This document shows positions 49,305 to 57,149 of a stretch of DNA of 64,000 nt, one piece after another. The notes below the pieces were generated by a model. That model was not told the DNA's origin, searched no databases, and worked only from the letters and a program-made list of their open reading frames with translations. The stretch spans positions 1 to 64,000 of the forward strand of contig NZ_JAJEKE010000009.1 in assembly GCF_024363565.1 (NCBI RefSeq), read 5' to 3'. Source of the DNA: Lutispora saccharofermentans (GTDB lineage Bacteria; Bacillota; Clostridia; Lutisporales; Lutisporaceae). Position numbers and translations under genes: made by a program. How positions within the stretch are numbered: the first letter of the stretch is position 1; each line of letters starts with the position of its first letter.

Positions 49305-50354
49305 CTACATTGACATGGAAAGGCCGGGGCTTTCGTCTGCCACCCCGGCCTGTTCCTGTTCGTTTTCAGTTGTCTGCTCCTGCTGTTCCGCCGCTTGAGC
49401 CGCTTCCGCCAGCTCTTTTTCTTTTTTCTGCCTTAATCGTTCCTTTTGCTGGAGCGCCTGCGCCGGGTCCTTCCAGGCAATGCATCCGTCGAGATGCTCC
49501 AGCAGATGAAGCCGGGCGGTCTTGAATTCATCGCCGATAAGTCCCAGCCGCAGGAGCCAGGTGCGGAAGGTATATTTCTCGTTGGTGCTGTGTGTTTTCT
49601 GGCGGCTGGCGCACCGCTGGTTCAGAGCCTGGGCTGAGATGGCGAGGCAGAGCTGGATGTACGCCTTGATTTTTCCTGCGTGAGTGGTGGAATTAAAGAG
49701 CCGGAACTCAACAGTACCCTTCTGGAACACGCTGTGAAGGTTCAGGCAGTGATAGCGGCTGTCATGATAATGCTCATGGCGCCCATCGTTACCGTTGTAC
49801 CAGATGCGGCTGACCGCATCCAGCGTCCGGGGCTTTTTGCGGTTCAGTTCTTCGAGAAAGCTCTGCTCAACCTTTTTACAATACTGCCGCTCTCTCGCCA
49901 CCTCCACCTGCATTGCCTTGTAAATCAGATCCTCTTTGGATGCCATGATGTTGGTGATGTTTCGCAGGGTGTTGGCATTAAAGGGAGAGGCGTCTATATG
50001 AACATGGATACCGCACTTGTTATTCACAATCGCCCCAGCGCCGCGGAGTTTTCTCACAAGCTCCTGTATGGTTTCAATATCTTCGTAGCGGCAGATGGGA
50101 GTGACCATCTCGGTTTTATACTCATCAGAGGCTTCTACTATTGTTCTTCCGACCTTCTGCTGGGCAGTGATGCTGCTATCGTAGGTAAAGCTCCACTTGC
50201 GGTTTTGTCCATCCAGCGCGGAATATGTTTTGTAAAAACTGCCGTCATAATGGGAAGCTGTACCGAAGTGAGAAGCCGCTATTTCAGACGCTTTTTGCCT
50301 TGTTATGCCTGTCATTTCAATTTCTACTCCGAAGCGCTGTTCCTTCATCTCCAT
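49305..50354 (-). CDS. Amidoligase-family (COOH-NH2 ligase) protein
   Basis: A 349-residue protein. RFGVEIEMTGITRQKASEIA near the start has the G-x-E-x-E-M-T metal-binding signature of the amidoligase family (ATP-grasp/glutamine-synthetase-like); KCGIHVHIDASPFNANTLRN and GTVEFRLFNSTTHAGKIKAY (E-x-R) complete the active site. The C-terminal ~60 residues are a Glu/Gln/Ala coiled coil that ends SPGLSMSM. Amidoligases make peptide or isopeptide bonds; here it pairs with the GGCT gene. It may modify a pilin, a wall peptide or a small molecule during conjugation. The reading is from motifs, with no substrate evidence. Confidence 0.8.
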   Translation of the reverse strand: MEMKEQRFGVEIEMTGITRQKASEIAASHFGTASHYDGSFYKTYSALDGQNRKWSFTYDSSITAQQKVGRTIVEASDEYKTEMVTPICRYEDIETIQELVRKLRGAGAIVNNKCGIHVHIDASPFNANTLRNITNIMASKEDLIYKAMQVEVARERQYCKKVEQSFLEELNRKKPRTLDAVSRIWYNGNDGRHEHYHDSRYHCLNLHSVFQKGTVEFRLFNSTTHAGKIKAYIQLCLAISAQALNQRCASRQKTHSTNEKYTFRTWLLRLGLIGDEFKTARLHLLEHLDGCIAWKDPAQALQQKERLRQKKEKELAEAAQAAEQQEQTTENEQEQAGVADESPGLSMSM

Positions 50355-50372
50355 GCTTTCTCACCCCTTTCG

Positions 50373-52202
50373 TCATCGTCCGCCTGCCTTTCCGAAGAGC
50401 GCCGCCTTATGTTCAGGAGCCTGAACCACAAGGTTATACCGCTCGTTTCCGCACTTATATAGGCATACGCCCCGCTGGGGATACCGGATAAGGTTGTATT
50501 CCGATTCCTCCAGCTGCAGGGAATCCATATAGAAATGCTTGTCGATGTTGCCAGCGTTAAACAGAAAGGCATGAGCCGGAATGGAGAACAGCGGCTTGGT
50601 ATACTCCCTGATTCCCTCGATATTGAAGTCCTCCAGATTCTGCGAGGAGAGGATTACGGCGCTGTCTTTCTTCCTGACACGTTTCATAAAATTGCGGACA
50701 TATTCCACGGCAGTCAGGTTGGAGAGGAACAGATAGAACTCGTCGATGCTGGCAGCGGTATTGCCGGTGGTGAGAAGCTCATTGCTCATGTAGGACAGCA
50801 CATTAAACAGCAGGGCGTTTCTCAGATTTTTGCTGGCCTGCAGAAGCCCCTTGACGCCGAAGGTCACGAACTCGCTGTTCTTTATATTGGTGTACCCGTT
50901 AAAGAATTTTGACTCCGCACCTTTGCACAGAGAATGGAGTCCAAGGCAGATTTCCCGCAGGGTATCCGCCGTATAAAGCTGACGGCGGCTTTCGTCAAAG
51001 GTCTTGTATTCTTCCTCAATCAGCCCATACAGGTCAGACAGGATGGGGTAATCGTCAGGCTTCAGGCGGTCGAAGTTACTGTGGTCGGTGATGCCCCATT
51101 TGTCATAGAGCTTGCTCAGCATGATCTCTATGGTGTCAATCTGACGGTCATCAAAATCCTTATAAGTCCTGAAAAAGTCTTTAAGGAAGCTGATATGCTG
51201 ACTGAGCTTGGAGGTCTGCCGGAACGCCTGGGGCGCTTCAGCGTCTTTCGGGTCGCCGGTTTCATCCCAGGTCTTTAGCTCCAGGACATTTATGATGTAC
51301 TCTCCGGTCATCAGGTCGATGAAGCAGCCGCCCAGGTTATTGGTGAGATCCTCGAACTCCATTTCGGGGTCAAGGCAGATGATTCGCATGCCGGATTCCC
51401 TGAGATTGCAGAGAATGAGCTTTAGCAGATAGCTCTTGCCCTGACCGGAGTTACCAAGGATGAGGATGTTGGCGTTGGTTTTATCGTCTGCTCGGCGGTT
51501 GAAGTCCACGAGGATATTGCTGCCGAATTTGTCCCTGCCGAGGCAGAAGCCGTTGGGGTCTGTCTTACCGCTGTAGTTGAAGGGATAAAGATTGGCGACC
51601 GAGCTTGCGGGCAGCACCCGTTCAAATTGATCGCCGAACACGTTCCAGCCGGAGGGCATGACAGAAATAAAGCCCTGCTGCTGTCTGAGGAGGAGCCTGT
51701 CCACGTTGAGCTTGCTCCGCACCAACTCGGTCAGCACCTCGGTCTGCAGGAGCTTCAGTTGGTCCGGATCGTGAGAGAACAGCTCAATGTAAACAGCCGC
51801 GTGAAGGAGGGGCTCCTTGCTCCGATGCATCTGTGCGACGATGGTTGCCACGTCCTGCAGATTGCTTTCCGCCGTGACCGTCTGCTGTAAATCCTGGGTA
51901 CTGCTTCGCTGCATCCGGTTTTTGTTGGCGGCGTTTGAAATGATTTTCTTTTCCTCCACGGGAGTCACATGCCGTGTGTATATGTGCAGGGTCACTCCGT
52001 CTTTCTCTCCCAGATTTCGGAGGATGGCCTGTTCCTCCGTGGCGGTCGGATACTCCCGTAGTGCCCATACGGAGCGGTAGGTATTGCCGCAAATAAAATA
52101 GTCCGTGAAAAATTTAATCACAGACGGGGCGATCATATCGAGGAATTCCTGAATACGGACGTCATCTGTCTGAGGCGTCCGCACCTTGCTTTGATGTGCC
52201 AT
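50373..52202 (-). CDS. VirB4/TraE-type conjugation ATPase
   Basis: A 609-residue ATPase of the type IV channel. Walker A is ILILGNSGQGKSYLLKLI (250-257 core); Walker B-like motifs are MRIICLDPEMEFEDL and ASIDEFYLFLSNLTAV; SAVILSSQNLEDFNIEGIRE and TKPLFSIPAHAFLFNAGNI follow as in VirB4. The N-terminal ~230 residues are shorter than usual because the front part appears to be encoded by the separate upstream gene (52227-52817). It ends 19 bases before the amidoligase gene. The core is intact, so it should energise channel assembly and DNA transfer. Confidence 0.9.
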   Translation of the reverse strand: MAHQSKVRTPQTDDVRIQEFLDMIAPSVIKFFTDYFICGNTYRSVWALREYPTATEEQAILRNLGEKDGVTLHIYTRHVTPVEEKKIISNAANKNRMQRSSTQDLQQTVTAESNLQDVATIVAQMHRSKEPLLHAAVYIELFSHDPDQLKLLQTEVLTELVRSKLNVDRLLLRQQQGFISVMPSGWNVFGDQFERVLPASSVANLYPFNYSGKTDPNGFCLGRDKFGSNILVDFNRRADDKTNANILILGNSGQGKSYLLKLILCNLRESGMRIICLDPEMEFEDLTNNLGGCFIDLMTGEYIINVLELKTWDETGDPKDAEAPQAFRQTSKLSQHISFLKDFFRTYKDFDDRQIDTIEIMLSKLYDKWGITDHSNFDRLKPDDYPILSDLYGLIEEEYKTFDESRRQLYTADTLREICLGLHSLCKGAESKFFNGYTNIKNSEFVTFGVKGLLQASKNLRNALLFNVLSYMSNELLTTGNTAASIDEFYLFLSNLTAVEYVRNFMKRVRKKDSAVILSSQNLEDFNIEGIREYTKPLFSIPAHAFLFNAGNIDKHFYMDSLQLEESEYNLIRYPQRGVCLYKCGNERYNLVVQAPEHKAALFGKAGGR

Positions 52203-52226
52203 AGGGTTCTCTCCTTTTCATATATT

Positions 52227-52817
52227 TCATTCATTCAGAACAATCCAGCGCTCTCCGTCGAAGTCCTCAAAGCGCTCCGTCGTGACGTTTTGCTCAAAGT
52301 AAATCGCCAGCATGCGTTTGACGTCCTCCCGTTCCGCACGCTTGGAGGAGAAGCCCTGCTCCCGCAGGGTTTTTTCGATACGGTTCAGATAGGGAAACAC
52401 CTCGGATTCCTTTTCGCCCTTCAGCCGGATGACTACGAGGAATTCTCTGGCCGTCGCCATCTGCACCTGTATCCGGTCAAGGTGGTGGAGGTCATGCTCC
52501 AATAGCCTGCGGACGGCGGGATTGTTCTCCTGCTCCATTCGCTTTTTCAGGAACTGCTTGTTGTCCTCGAAGTTTTCACGGCTGTTCAGGCACAGGAATT
52601 CCAGCTCCGCCATCCCCTTGAGGACAGTCATCAAGGCATAGATTCGCGCCGATACGCTTTCCTCTGACAGGACGGAGATGTTGGTGGGTTTGACGATAAA
52701 GTACACCAGCTCATCGCCGCGGGCGGTCAAAAGGCTGTAATCGGTAATGCCCTTGGTGTTGATGAGCTGCCGGGTGTATTGCCTTTGCTTTGCCGTCTTT
52801 TTTTCTTTTCTGCTCAT
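52227..52817 (-). CDS. VirB4 N-terminal-domain-like T4SS protein
   Basis: A 196-residue protein. TKGITDYSLLTARGDELVYF, then IVKPTNISVLSEESVSARIY, resembles the beta-rich N-terminal part of VirB4/TraE proteins, followed by helical segments (MTVLKGMAELEFLCLNSREN). It contains no P-loop. Its ATG at 52817 overlaps the stop of the VirB3-like gene as ATGA, and the VirB4 ATPase follows 24 bases after its stop, so the two together probably make up one VirB4 function. The call rests on position and general likeness; no exact family name is claimed. Confidence 0.65.
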   Translation of the reverse strand: MSRKEKKTAKQRQYTRQLINTKGITDYSLLTARGDELVYFIVKPTNISVLSEESVSARIYALMTVLKGMAELEFLCLNSRENFEDNKQFLKKRMEQENNPAVRRLLEHDLHHLDRIQVQMATAREFLVVIRLKGEKESEVFPYLNRIEKTLREQGFSSKRAEREDVKRMLAIYFEQNVTTERFEDFDGERWIVLNE

Positions 52818-53080
52818 TGTTTTCCGTACCCCCATTCGTAGGTCTGCTGCTTCGTTATGAAGAAAGCGCAGGCGTATTTTATAAAGTCGAGGATGCTGGT
52901 ATCCTCAAACCGGATTGTCAGAAAGGCATAGAGGGCTGTGATGACGATGGACGGCAGGAATTTAAGCTGCGCGAGTGCAAACACAGAAAGCAAAAGACCG
53001 ACGCCGATGACGCCGATATCTCTGAGCTGCCACAGCCACAGCACCGCCTTGGATTTCAGGTTATCGGGGTAGATGTACAT
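52814..53080 (-). CDS. PrgI/VirB3-like membrane protein
   Basis: An 88-residue protein with two membrane segments: DIGVIGVGLLLSVFALAQLK and LPSIVITALYAFLTIRF. The short N-terminus (YIYPDNLKSKAVLWLW) and conserved tail (FITKQQTYEWGYGKQ) fit PrgI family proteins, the Gram-positive VirB3 equivalents that anchor VirB4 in the membrane. It overlaps the end of the methylase gene by 25 bases and the start of the VirB4-N-like gene by 4. Order and size support the role. Confidence 0.75.
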   Translation of the reverse strand: MYIYPDNLKSKAVLWLWQLRDIGVIGVGLLLSVFALAQLKFLPSIVITALYAFLTIRFEDTSILDFIKYACAFFITKQQTYEWGYGKQ

Positions 53081-54894
53081 TCAGATTCCTCCTGTTCTTT
53101 GTTGAATTTTCGTATAAAAAAAGCGATTCCCCGGAGAACATTCTCCACACAGGGAATCGCCACACTGTTACCAAGGGCTTTATACCGTGAGCTGTCCGAG
53201 GCGCCGGGGATGCCTGTCCAGTAATCGGGGAAGCCCTGGAGCCTTTCGCATTCCAGAGGCGTGAGCCGCCTAATGAGCTTTCCGATGCGGACGGGATGCA
53301 CGTTGTTCAGCGAATATCCGCCATCCGTTTTGGACTGGAGCGTTCCGCTTAAATCGCCGTTTTCCGCACCGTTCCGGCAGTCAAGTCCGGCGACGTCCAT
53401 CTCACACACGAGGTCGGTTGAGTCCTTATATTGCCTTGCGCTCTGCGTGCTGACCACATCGTTGGAGACATATTCGTCACTCCGCTGCTGGGAGAAGACG
53501 CAATGCCGGTCTGCGGTATTGAGCGTATAGCTGATGTCCGGCTGGAAGCCTATGCCGTTGCCGCCGTTGTGATCCTGGCGGTCGATGATGTTTCCGGCGA
53601 TGCAATAGGTTTCTGAATGTGGCATATCGCCACATTCATCCTCGGAATGAACAGCATCTTGTGAGACAAGCGGCACGTTGTTTCCGCCTGTTCCGTACCG
53701 TGCGGACATGGTCGGAGCCACTGCATGGGGGCCGGTATATCTGGAATCGATGCCGTGGTTTTCAAACAGAACCGGCTGGTTGTTTCCGCTGGTTCCCGCC
53801 GCCGACGTGATGGTCGGACACAGGTTTTCACAGATTTCCGCGCCGCCCTGCTGGCTGCCCAGCACGAGCGGAGGGTGTCCATCCATCTGAGCGCGCAATG
53901 TTGCCGTTATATTTTCCGTCACGTCCATGCGGTTGCCGCCTTGATCGTTCAGGCACAGAATACTTGGCACCATGTTGGAGCAGCTCTCGGACGCTTCAGT
54001 TTCATTGGGCAGTTGGGCGATGAAGGTTTGCTGCTTCATGCCCGGCTGCGCCTGGATTGCTCCGGACACATCGTGTAGATTCCGCACCTCGTCCCGCTGG
54101 TTGCAGGCGAAGGCAACGGGACCGCTATCCGTCATTCTGTCGATCGGATTCCCGCCTGTATCTCCAGTGCCTGCTTCAGAACAGGCGGCAGTTCTTTGCC
54201 GCGCTTCTTCGCCCGGCGCAGAATCCCCAAGCAGGCTGTCTTGCTTAAATAATATTTGTGGTGCGGTGTGGCCTCCAAAATCTGTGACAAGATAGATTCT
54301 TTTGCGCCTTTGTGGGACGGACCAGTATTGAGCGTCGTATACCCTCCAAGCAAGTGAGAATTGATTTCCCAATATGGCCCCAGCAGACTTCCATACCCCT
54401 CCCGGAGGTCGAGGTACAGAAACGGAACTGTCAACAATTCGGCAGGTTTCCTCAAGTACCGCGCGGAAGTCCTCTCCGCCCGCGGAGGAGAAAGCTCCGG
54501 GGACATTTTCCCAGACCATATATCTGGGTCTAAGTCGAACAGGGTCAACTGTCCGCTTTCTTCTTGCGTCATGCTCTCTCAACTCCTTTATGACACGAAT
54601 CTGCTCCATGAACAGGCCGGAGCGCTCGCCCTGAAGTCCGGCACGTTTCCCCGCGACCGATAAATCTTGACATGGCGAACCCCCGCAGACAATGTCCACG
54701 GGGGCGAGCTCAGAGCCTTTTAGTTGTGTGATGTCGCCGACATGGAGCATCTCCGGAAACCGTATTTTCGTAACTTCAATGGGAAACGGCTCGATCTCGC
54801 TGGCCCATACAGGGGTGAGACCCTGCCGGACGCCTGCCAGCGGAAATCCGCCGATCCCGTCAAACAGGCTTCCGAGGGACAGCGATATGGTCAC
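53056..54894 (-). CDS. C5-cytosine DNA methyltransferase with multi-unit recognition region
   Basis: A 612-residue methylase. Motif I LFDGIGGFPLAG (10-21), motif IV GGSPCQDLS with catalytic Cys75, motif VI WENVPGAF (128-135), motif VIII VPQRRKRIYLV (193-203), IX near LTPLECERLQGFPDYW, X YKALGNSVAIP (571-581). Between VIII and IX, where the target-recognition domain sits, about 320 residues hold several T-(L/I/M)-x-(A/S)-x-x-G units: TLRAQMDGHPPLVL, TITSAAGTSGNNQPVL, TMSARYGTGGNNVPLV, TLNTADRHCVF and TLQSKTDGGYS. Such repeats are known from multi-specific phage methylases. It would protect transferred DNA from host restriction. A second frame with its own RBS overlaps it (54132-54572), and a terminator is embedded near its 3' end. 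Confidence 0.85.
   Translation of the reverse strand: MTISLSLGSLFDGIGGFPLAGVRQGLTPVWASEIEPFPIEVTKIRFPEMLHVGDITQLKGSELAPVDIVCGGSPCQDLSVAGKRAGLQGERSGLFMEQIRVIKELREHDARRKRTVDPVRLRPRYMVWENVPGAFSSAGGEDFRAVLEETCRIVDSSVSVPRPPGGVWKSAGAILGNQFSLAWRVYDAQYWSVPQRRKRIYLVTDFGGHTAPQILFKQDSLLGDSAPGEEARQRTAACSEAGTGDTGGNPIDRMTDSGPVAFACNQRDEVRNLHDVSGAIQAQPGMKQQTFIAQLPNETEASESCSNMVPSILCLNDQGGNRMDVTENITATLRAQMDGHPPLVLGSQQGGAEICENLCPTITSAAGTSGNNQPVLFENHGIDSRYTGPHAVAPTMSARYGTGGNNVPLVSQDAVHSEDECGDMPHSETYCIAGNIIDRQDHNGGNGIGFQPDISYTLNTADRHCVFSQQRSDEYVSNDVVSTQSARQYKDSTDLVCEMDVAGLDCRNGAENGDLSGTLQSKTDGGYSLNNVHPVRIGKLIRRLTPLECERLQGFPDYWTGIPGASDSSRYKALGNSVAIPCVENVLRGIAFFIRKFNKEQEESECTSTPIT
53116..53160 (-). terminator. Intrinsic terminator inside the methylase 3' end
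   Basis: On the - strand GCGATTCCC pairs with GGGAATCGC around a 20-base loop and is followed by seven T, all within codons for the last ~30 residues of the methylase. It sits 36 bases before the PrgI start codon, so expression of downstream genes would need readthrough or antitermination. Confidence 0.75.
54132..54572 (-). CDS. Gene overprinted on the methylase (alternative frame, 146 aa)
   Basis: A second frame wholly within the methylase gene. Its ATG at 54572 has AAGGAG 10 bases upstream. The product (MTQEESGQLTLFDLDPDIWS, then GKMSPELSPP, then HHKYYLSKTACLGILRRAKK followed by RGKELPPVLKQALE) reads like a normal hydrophilic protein. The sequences SGKMSPE and YYLSKTACLGILRRA...RGKELPP are ones I recall from hypothetical proteins of Clostridia phages and elements, where they also accompany methylases. 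In the other frame the same bases encode methylase motifs VI and VIII, so both frames would be under constraint. Real dual coding is likely but not proven; a database artefact repeated by annotation is the alternative. Confidence 0.5.
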   Translation of the reverse strand: MTQEESGQLTLFDLDPDIWSGKMSPELSPPRAERTSARYLRKPAELLTVPFLYLDLREGYGSLLGPYWEINSHLLGGYTTLNTGPSHKGAKESILSQILEATPHHKYYLSKTACLGILRRAKKRGKELPPVLKQALEIQAGIRSTE

Positions 54895-55295
54895 AATAGC
54901 AGCTTCATGTCAGGGGAAGGCGTTTCCTCCGGCATGACTGTTCTTTCTTTAGGATCGTTGTATTTCATGTAACATCTTCCTTGTATCTGTTCTGCGGATA
55001 TCCTTCTGATGAGAACGTCTAGCCGCTCTGCTTCCGCGATTTCACAGCTCATGCCATGGCTGATACGCGAACCGCATATCCATAGCTCGTCGCATGAAGC
55101 CAACACCCGCAGCCCCATTTGAATACCAATCACCCGCTGGGCGGGTATGCTGTCATCCAGTATTTGCGGATATATCAAGTGGACGGCGACAGGCGCACAG
55201 CCACGCTCCGCAGCATGAAGGCAGGCATCCTTGGCAAACCTGATGTTGGTTTCAATGTCCCCCGCGTAAGGGGAGCAGATATATACCAGCTTCAT
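54891..55295 (-). CDS. DUF4406-like nucleoside 2-deoxyribosyltransferase-fold protein
   Basis: A 134-residue protein. MKLVYICSPYAGDIETNIRF, VAVHLIYPQILDDSIPAQRV and CDELWICGSRISHGMSCEIA, followed by EAERL, fit the Rossmann-like fold of DUF4406/DUF7768 proteins, distant kin of nucleoside 2-deoxyribosyltransferases. The active-site-like S-P-Y and E-I-A-E residues are present. The longer frame to 55523 is out of use because the good start at 55295 overlaps the previous stop as ATGA. It ends in the start codon of the methylase gene (4-base overlap), so the three genes are coupled. It may modify or sense nucleotides; unproven. Confidence 0.7.
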   Translation of the reverse strand: MKLVYICSPYAGDIETNIRFAKDACLHAAERGCAPVAVHLIYPQILDDSIPAQRVIGIQMGLRVLASCDELWICGSRISHGMSCEIAEAERLDVLIRRISAEQIQGRCYMKYNDPKERTVMPEETPSPDMKLLL

Positions 55296-56188
55296 TTCGC
55301 AGCCACCGCCTTCACCACGGTTCTCGTCATGTTGACGGCGGTCTGCGCCGTATAAACCGCGCTCATCAGATTGCCTTTGGTGCTGGTATCCAGACCGAAG
55401 GCTCCGGCGATTCTCGGCACCTCTCCGGCTGCCAGCATCAGCCCAAGCCCAAGCAGGGCGTGATCTTTGACCACCATAAGCCCTGCGATGAGGATTGTGG
55501 ACTGCAGGAAGGCTGTCAGGCAAAGACCGATAATCTGCTTGCTCCAGCTGACGAAGCCGTCAAGATACCCGCGTGGAACAGAGAACATATACAGGCTGCC
55601 GACTGCGATCTGAATGAGCAGGATGCCGCCCCTTTTCAAGTTGGCGAAAAACACCTTGATCACGGCATAGCCCATAAGGATGACGATAAAAAGCATCATG
55701 ATCGGGCTGGTGACGGAGCCGAAGCCGAAAACGCTTCCCGCGTTTTCAAGGCTTCCGGCCGCACTCAGTTCACTGATGATGTTGCTTGCGATGGTGTCTA
55801 TTCCAGTGCCGAACCCTGTGATTCCAGCCGTGAGACTGCTCTGCAGGGAGATGGACAGCTTATATAGCTCCACCGGCACGATGGAGAACAAACTGACAGC
55901 CATAAAGCCTTTAATGGCATTCATGGCGGCGTCCTTGATGCTGCCCCTGCCGTTCTGGTACTCGATGCCGCACTCAAAGGCCGATACCACCAGACCGGTC
56001 CCATAGAGCGCCCAAGCCAGATAAACAAAAAACAGGACGATGGACTTCACCCAGGTCATATCGAACAGGTCAGCGCCCATGTTGTTCATCTCGGTAAAGA
56101 AATTACCGAGGAAGCCGATTATCTGACCGTAGAACCAATCGACAATCTGTCCCAGCACGGTGTCGGCGACAAAATCCCATATAAACAT
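55292..56188 (-). CDS. VirB6/TrbL-like conjugation membrane protein
   Basis: A 298-residue polytopic protein with about six hydrophobic stretches: SIVLFFVYLAWALYGTGLVV, GFMAVSLFSIVPVELYKLSI, SPIMMLFIVILMGYAVIKVF, GILLIQIAVGSLYMFSV, IGLCLTAFLQSTILIAGLMV and others. The amphipathic AGEVPRIAGAFGLDTST region towards the C-terminus is typical of TrbL/VirB6 channel proteins of Gram-positive ICEs. It is preceded by a GGAGGTGACAA ribosome binding site. Together with the VirB3, VirB4 and NlpC proteins downstream it forms the channel. Confidence 0.85.
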   Translation of the reverse strand: MFIWDFVADTVLGQIVDWFYGQIIGFLGNFFTEMNNMGADLFDMTWVKSIVLFFVYLAWALYGTGLVVSAFECGIEYQNGRGSIKDAAMNAIKGFMAVSLFSIVPVELYKLSISLQSSLTAGITGFGTGIDTIASNIISELSAAGSLENAGSVFGFGSVTSPIMMLFIVILMGYAVIKVFFANLKRGGILLIQIAVGSLYMFSVPRGYLDGFVSWSKQIIGLCLTAFLQSTILIAGLMVVKDHALLGLGLMLAAGEVPRIAGAFGLDTSTKGNLMSAVYTAQTAVNMTRTVVKAVAAK

Positions 56189-56257
56189 GGGTTGTCACCT
56201 CCTTTCCAGATAAAAAAATATAGGAGCCTGTTTACACAATCTCCCGAAAAAAGCTAT

Positions 56258-56710
56258 TTACATGCCCCGCATTGTCAGGCCGTTTTCGCTCTGGCCGGAC
56301 TGCTCCATCTCCAGCTTCGGTTCACGGTATACGTCAAGGTAATCGTTGATAGCCTCGGATATCCGATCATAGTCCGCCTTATTCGGCTTGTAAACATACC
56401 AGTCGATTTCCTCCCCATACTTCCATATGTACGGGGTAACGCCATTTTTGAAGTTCGGATTGGTGACTGCTTTTTTGCCGAGCAGGTCGGAGAATCGCAG
56501 CGTTACAGAGTCCACTGGTCCGTCGTTGCGGTTGATTATGGTTGCCTTGATAGCATCGTAATGGTCCGCCACACCCATTGTGACAAATTCGACTCTCACA
56601 CGGAGGCTGTCGGTGAGCTTTCCGAAGAAAGCCCTGCCGACAAACCTTTTATCAGAGATAGCAGCGTCATTTCCGAACAGATTGCGCAGCTCCTGTTCAA
56701 AGTAGTTCAT
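56258..56710 (-). CDS. Unknown ICE protein (150 aa) with C-terminal GLTM motif
   Basis: A 150-residue cytoplasmic protein that I do not recognise. Segments include LRVRVEFVTMGVADHYDAIK, ATIINRNDGPVDSVTLRFSD and TPYIWKYGEEIDWYVYKPNK. It has no membrane helix or signal. The C-terminus ENGLTMRGM resembles the GMTMSM and GLSMSM endings of two other proteins of this operon. It lies between the VirB2-like and VirB6-like genes, so an accessory channel or regulatory role is possible but not supported by motif. Confidence 0.6.
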   Translation of the reverse strand: MNYFEQELRNLFGNDAAISDKRFVGRAFFGKLTDSLRVRVEFVTMGVADHYDAIKATIINRNDGPVDSVTLRFSDLLGKKAVTNPNFKNGVTPYIWKYGEEIDWYVYKPNKADYDRISEAINDYLDVYREPKLEMEQSGQSENGLTMRGM

Positions 56711-56723
56711 CTTTTCGCACCTC

Positions 56724-57062
56724 CTACATCCCGAGTATCTGCCAGATGTATAGCGGCGCGGTCAGGGTGAACACGAGGCAGGCGAATAGGATCGCCGGCG
56801 CCGCCCATTCAAACTGTCCGTGCTTACGGTAGTCGAAGTAGGCCGTTCCGAGCTTGGCGAAGAAAAACACCGCCAGAATCAGGTCGATTGCCGGAAATAC
56901 CACCTTGTTGACCACGGTTTTGATCTGGCCGGATGCGTCGTTCCAGGTGTTTTCGATTGCTCCGGCCACATCTCCTGGAGGTGCGGCATAGGCAGTTGTG
57001 CAGAGCGCAAAGCCCAGCAGCAGCACCAAGAGGAGAACAGGCAGGATTCGTTTCAGTTTCAT
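56724..57062 (-). CDS. DUF3852-like / VirB2-like small membrane protein
   Basis: A 112-residue protein with a signal peptide (MKLKRILPVLLLVLLLGFAL followed by CTTAYAAPP, cleavable after AYA) and two further hydrophobic segments (VVFPAIDLILAVFFFAKLGT and AAPAILFACLVFTLTAPLYI). The sequence fits DUF3852 proteins of Firmicutes ICEs. A signal peptide with two helices is the pilin plan of VirB2, so it may form a conjugative filament or channel lining. ATG at 57062 follows GGTGG. It stands between the surface-protein gene and the unknown 150-residue gene. Confidence 0.75.
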   Translation of the reverse strand: MKLKRILPVLLLVLLLGFALCTTAYAAPPGDVAGAIENTWNDASGQIKTVVNKVVFPAIDLILAVFFFAKLGTAYFDYRKHGQFEWAAPAILFACLVFTLTAPLYIWQILGM

Positions 57063-57098
57063 GAGGATAACCACCTTTCTTGTAATAATTTTGGGTAT

Positions 57099-57131
57099 AA
57101 AAAAAGACCGCAAAGTTCTTGCCCTGCGGTC
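57099..57131 (-). terminator. Intrinsic terminator after the surface-protein gene
   Basis: GACCGCA (57106-57112) pairs with TGCGGTC (57125-57131); on the - strand the stem is followed by seven T. It lies 19 bases after the stop of the 563-residue secreted protein and 37 bases before the DUF3852-like start, inside the operon. Confidence 0.8.
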
Positions 57132-57149
57132 GTGTTTCTTTTCTGCTGG

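Noticed and set aside
55296..55523. N-terminal extension of the DUF4406-like protein
   Set aside because: Arg/Gly-rich shadow of the VirB6-like gene; a coupled ATGA start exists at 55295.
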